A stretch of DNA of 31,317 nucleotides from Treponema sp. GTDB lineage: Bacteria > Spirochaetota > Spirochaetia > Treponematales > Breznakiellaceae. The position numbers and the translations under genes were made by a program. Below, piece by piece: positions 29,348-31,317 of this stretch. How positions within the stretch are numbered: the stretch's first letter is position 1; every line of letters begins with the position of its first letter. Under the pieces are notes generated by a model. It made no database searches, was not told where the DNA came from, and worked only from the letters and a program-made list of their open reading frames with translations. Where the stretch lies: contig JAISEB010000058.1 in the NCBI GenBank assembly GCA_031264395.1, positions 1-31,317 on the forward strand, in the 5' to 3' direction.

Positions 29348-30763
29348 ATGATGAATTTGAAAAACGGCCCGGTAAAAAATGTGCCGCTGGTATTGGGAGT
29401 AACTTTTCTGCTCTTTGCCTGCGCCACCAAACCCGACGTCTACAAGGAAATAGACAGTGCGGTCGAGGCCGCGTCTTTTGAAGATGCATTGGCGGCAATT
29501 GAAAAAGGACAAGCCGCGAAAAAACCGTTTTATTCGGAAGATAACGCCGTACTGCTGTATCTGGACAAGGGAAACCTTGAACATTACGCGGGAAAATATG
29601 CTGAATCTTCCACGGACCTGGATGAGGCGGAGCGGCTTATCAGGGAAGCTTATACAAAAAGCGTAACCGCGGATATTGCTTCCTATTTTGTCAATGACAA
29701 CACCAAAGAATATGCGGGTGAGGATTATGAGGACATCTATACCAACATATTCAGGGCTCTTGATTATTACCACAACGGTGAAATTGATAACGCCGCGGCG
29801 CTGGTCAATGGCGCGACTGACAGAATCAAAGCCCTGGCGGGCAAATATGTCGTCAAGGAAGATTCCGCCGTAAGGCCCGAACTGGTTACCGCCTTTATTG
29901 CGGATGCTGTTGGTATTGCCTGTGCCGCCGCCGGCCTTCCCGGATTTCTCGTGCCAATTCCCGATGAGATCCTCAAACCCAATCCCGCAGCGGTTCCGTT
30001 TGAGAATTCGGCTCTGGCAAAATATCTGGAAATAATTTTTACCCGTTATGTGGAAGGCCGTCAGGAGTGGGCCGATCTTGCACTGCAGGATATAGAAAAA
30101 TTGGGTAAAACTTTTTCTTCTCTCAATGATGAGAAAGTAGAAGCCATTCCCGCAGGAAAGGCCCGGCTCAACTTTATCGGCTTTACCGGCCGTTCTCCGG
30201 CCAAGGTTGAAAAGATTGAAGACTTGGACTTGTTCTTTTTCCCGGCCCTCAGTGCGTTAAGGCCCATTGACAACGCAAAAATGCGGCTTACCTACGGAAA
30301 TCTGGCGCTTCCCAGTCTTGAGCCCCGCCCTTCGGACATCACGAGTGTGGAAATTGACGTGAACGGCCAGAAAGTTACGCTTGATCTGCTTGAAGATATT
30401 GGTGAAGTGATGCAGGGAGTTTTTGGAGTAAAGTATCCTTCCATCAGAACAAAAACCTATATCAGGGCGCTGATCAAGTACATCGCCGTGGAAGTGGCCG
30501 CCCAGGTTGCCGTGAACCGGGGACTGCCTCAATTGGCGGTAATCGCCGCGGCGACGGCCGCCAAGAAGGGAGTGGACGCTTCCGAAAAAGCCGATATTCG
30601 CGGCGGGCGCTATCTGCCCGGTAAAGTCTGGGTGGGTGGTATAACCCTCGATCCCGGTACTTACGATGTAACCTTCAGATTCTCTAACGGCGACACGGTG
30701 ACCAAAAATATTACCGTACAGGCCAACAAGGCAAACATTGTAGAGGCGTTTAATTTGAGGTAA
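29348..30763 (+). CDS. Large lipoprotein, COG3014-like
   Basis: 471 residues starting ATGATG behind AAGGAG. The signal has a hydrophobic core VPLVLGVTFLLFAC with lipid Cys at about 25. The N-terminal third looks like helical TPR-type repeats (EAASFEDALAAIEKGQ, LDKGNLEHYAGKYAESSTDL, NIFRALDYYHNGEIDNAAAL). The middle is mixed with a hydrophobic Ala/Gly stretch (AFIADAVGIACAAAGLPGFL). The end (about 415-471, GRYLPGKVWVGGITLDPGTY) forms a small PEGA-like beta domain. The layout matches COG3014 proteins, which I recall lying next to LpoB and LPP20 genes in some Gram-negatives; this is memory, not a search. It is the last gene of the cluster; a strong terminator follows 53 bases later. Confidence 0.65.
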   Translation: MMNLKNGPVKNVPLVLGVTFLLFACATKPDVYKEIDSAVEAASFEDALAAIEKGQAAKKPFYSEDNAVLLYLDKGNLEHYAGKYAESSTDLDEAERLIREAYTKSVTADIASYFVNDNTKEYAGEDYEDIYTNIFRALDYYHNGEIDNAAALVNGATDRIKALAGKYVVKEDSAVRPELVTAFIADAVGIACAAAGLPGFLVPIPDEILKPNPAAVPFENSALAKYLEIIFTRYVEGRQEWADLALQDIEKLGKTFSSLNDEKVEAIPAGKARLNFIGFTGRSPAKVEKIEDLDLFFFPALSALRPIDNAKMRLTYGNLALPSLEPRPSDITSVEIDVNGQKVTLDLLEDIGEVMQGVFGVKYPSIRTKTYIRALIKYIAVEVAAQVAVNRGLPQLAVIAAATAAKKGVDASEKADIRGGRYLPGKVWVGGITLDPGTYDVTFRFSNGDTVTKNITVQANKANIVEAFNLR

Positions 30764-30816
30764 TTTGAGGTAAATTGAGCTTGTTCCAAAGCCCGGTTGA
30801 TTGTTTCACAAGTTTT

Positions 30817-30865
30817 GCAGATTTGGCGTATTTCTCGCGGAAATCCGCCAAATCTGCCGTTTTTT
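30817..30865 (+). terminator. Intrinsic terminator of the lipoprotein cluster
   Basis: GCAGATTTGGCG (30817-30828) pairs perfectly with CGCCAAATCTGC (30846-30857). An inner ATTTC/GAAAT stem extends it, and TTTTTT follows at 30860-30865. This is the clearest rho-independent terminator in the window. Confidence 0.9.
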
Positions 30866-30871
30866 GGCGAA

Positions 30872-30903
30872 AGCTGTTCAATAACTGAAGTTATTCGAAA
30901 GTC
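30872..30903 (+). repeat. Repeat family A, copy 4, joined to family B
   Basis: AGCTGTTCAATAACTGAAGT, then TATT, matches the left and central part of the palindrome seen at 25987; the right arm is broken where family B (TTCGAAAGTC) begins. It lies just past the terminator. Confidence 0.7.
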
Positions 30904-30961
30904 TGGTTTACTGCCCCGTCGGACCTTCGGTTCGCGCTTTGCTCCGCGGAGGCTCATTGAC
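30894..30961 (+). repeat. Repeat family B, copy 3 (full form)
   Basis: A 24-base block (30894-30917), a 28-base middle (30918-30945, containing GGACCTTCGGTTCGCG) and the 16-base core GCGGAGGCTCATTGAC (30946-30961). It lies in the 482-base gap 30764-31245, which otherwise holds the terminator and no gene I can support. Confidence 0.75.
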
Positions 30962-31245
30962 GGCTCTATTATCCAATTCGATTGATACGGAATCCCGGCT
31001 ACATATCTTGGCATTGAAGAAAAAACAGGGTAAACTCCAAATGTGGATCAAAAACCGCCAATCTTTATATCCTGCACGGCGCTATTCGGGACTTTCCGCT
31101 TCATAGAATGCGGGAGGGGGAATTTGTCTTCAACTTCACCGCAATTCCGGAGAACAGAAGATTTCTTCTTTCAGGATGGAAAACGCCGGAGTTGCGGACG
31201 GCGCCCTTAACCTTTTGGAGACCGCATGCCTAAAATGAGGCGCTG

Positions 31246-31317
31246 ATGTCCGATCAATACATTTATAAAAACGAAGGGTACATTAGAATACTTCCCGCGT
31301 GGGCCCAGGAGCTGGCG
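31246..31317 (+). CDS. Start of an unrecognised CDS, cut by window edge
   Basis: 24 codons are visible from ATG 31246 (MSDQYIYKNEGYIRILPAWA, then QELA), open to the window end. ATGAGG lies about ten bases upstream. Too little is visible to name a family. The start is reasonable but unproven. Confidence 0.4.
   Translation, partial: MSDQYIYKNEGYIRILPAWAQELA

Noticed and set aside
1..31317. CRISPR array, rRNA genes or replication origin
   Set aside because: No regularly spaced repeats, no rRNA-like sequence and no DnaA-box cluster were seen.

Overview
The window looks like the chromosome of a spirochete, most likely a Treponema or close relative with a fairly high G+C content. Four things point there. 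The order rpmG, tRNA-Trp, secE, nusG, rplKAJL, rpoBC is the one I recall for treponemes. RpoB carries Asn at the rifampicin-pocket position that is Ser531 in E. coli, a spirochete hallmark. Many secreted proteins are lipoproteins with loose lipoboxes. Short palindromic repeats are scattered between genes. The genus is inferred; no 16S rRNA gene is present.

Layout. 1-630: the 5' part of a tyrosine recombinase gene lying directly beyond the 3' end of a tRNA-Leu(CAG) gene, probably one edge of an integrated element. 629-1763: tRNA-Leu, deoD and tRNA-Thr. 1822-13415: the translation/transcription block rpmG, tRNA-Trp, secE, nusG, rplK, rplA, rplJ, rplL, rpoB and rpoC, with hairpins after nusG, rplJ and rplL that could set expression ratios. 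13441-15405: twin hairpins and a convergent Wzi-like outer-membrane barrel gene. 15528-19693: a small HMA metal chaperone gene, divergent from a tightly overlapped operon of a ferredoxin-fused aldo/keto reductase and a ZnuA-ZnuC-ZnuB metal ABC importer. 19711-24044: a leftward block of an EamA exporter gene, rlpA and uvrB.

24325-30763 is the most unusual part. Six consecutive rightward genes all encode exported proteins: three LPP20-type lipoproteins (one with two LPP20-like halves), an M48 metalloprotease, an LpoB-like activator of penicillin-binding proteins, and a large lipoprotein that resembles COG3014. A strong intrinsic terminator closes the group. It reads as an envelope, peptidoglycan or flagellar-support module and is my best candidate for an under-described system. 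A C15 homopolymer tract lies inside a small well-initiated ORF just upstream of lpoB.

Two dispersed repeat families link the second half of the window. Family A is a 32-bp palindrome (core TTGTTCAATAAC) with four copies; one supplies the last codons and stop codon of znuB. Family B (core GCGGAGGCTCATTG) has three copies; one supplies the -35 box of the promoter for the first LPP20 gene. Three leftward genes (the Wzi-like barrel, rlpA and uvrB) lack a Shine-Dalgarno sequence and each has a -10-like box ending six bases before its ATG, which suggests leaderless mRNAs. Regulatory calls come from reading sequence only; none was tested by computation or experiment.
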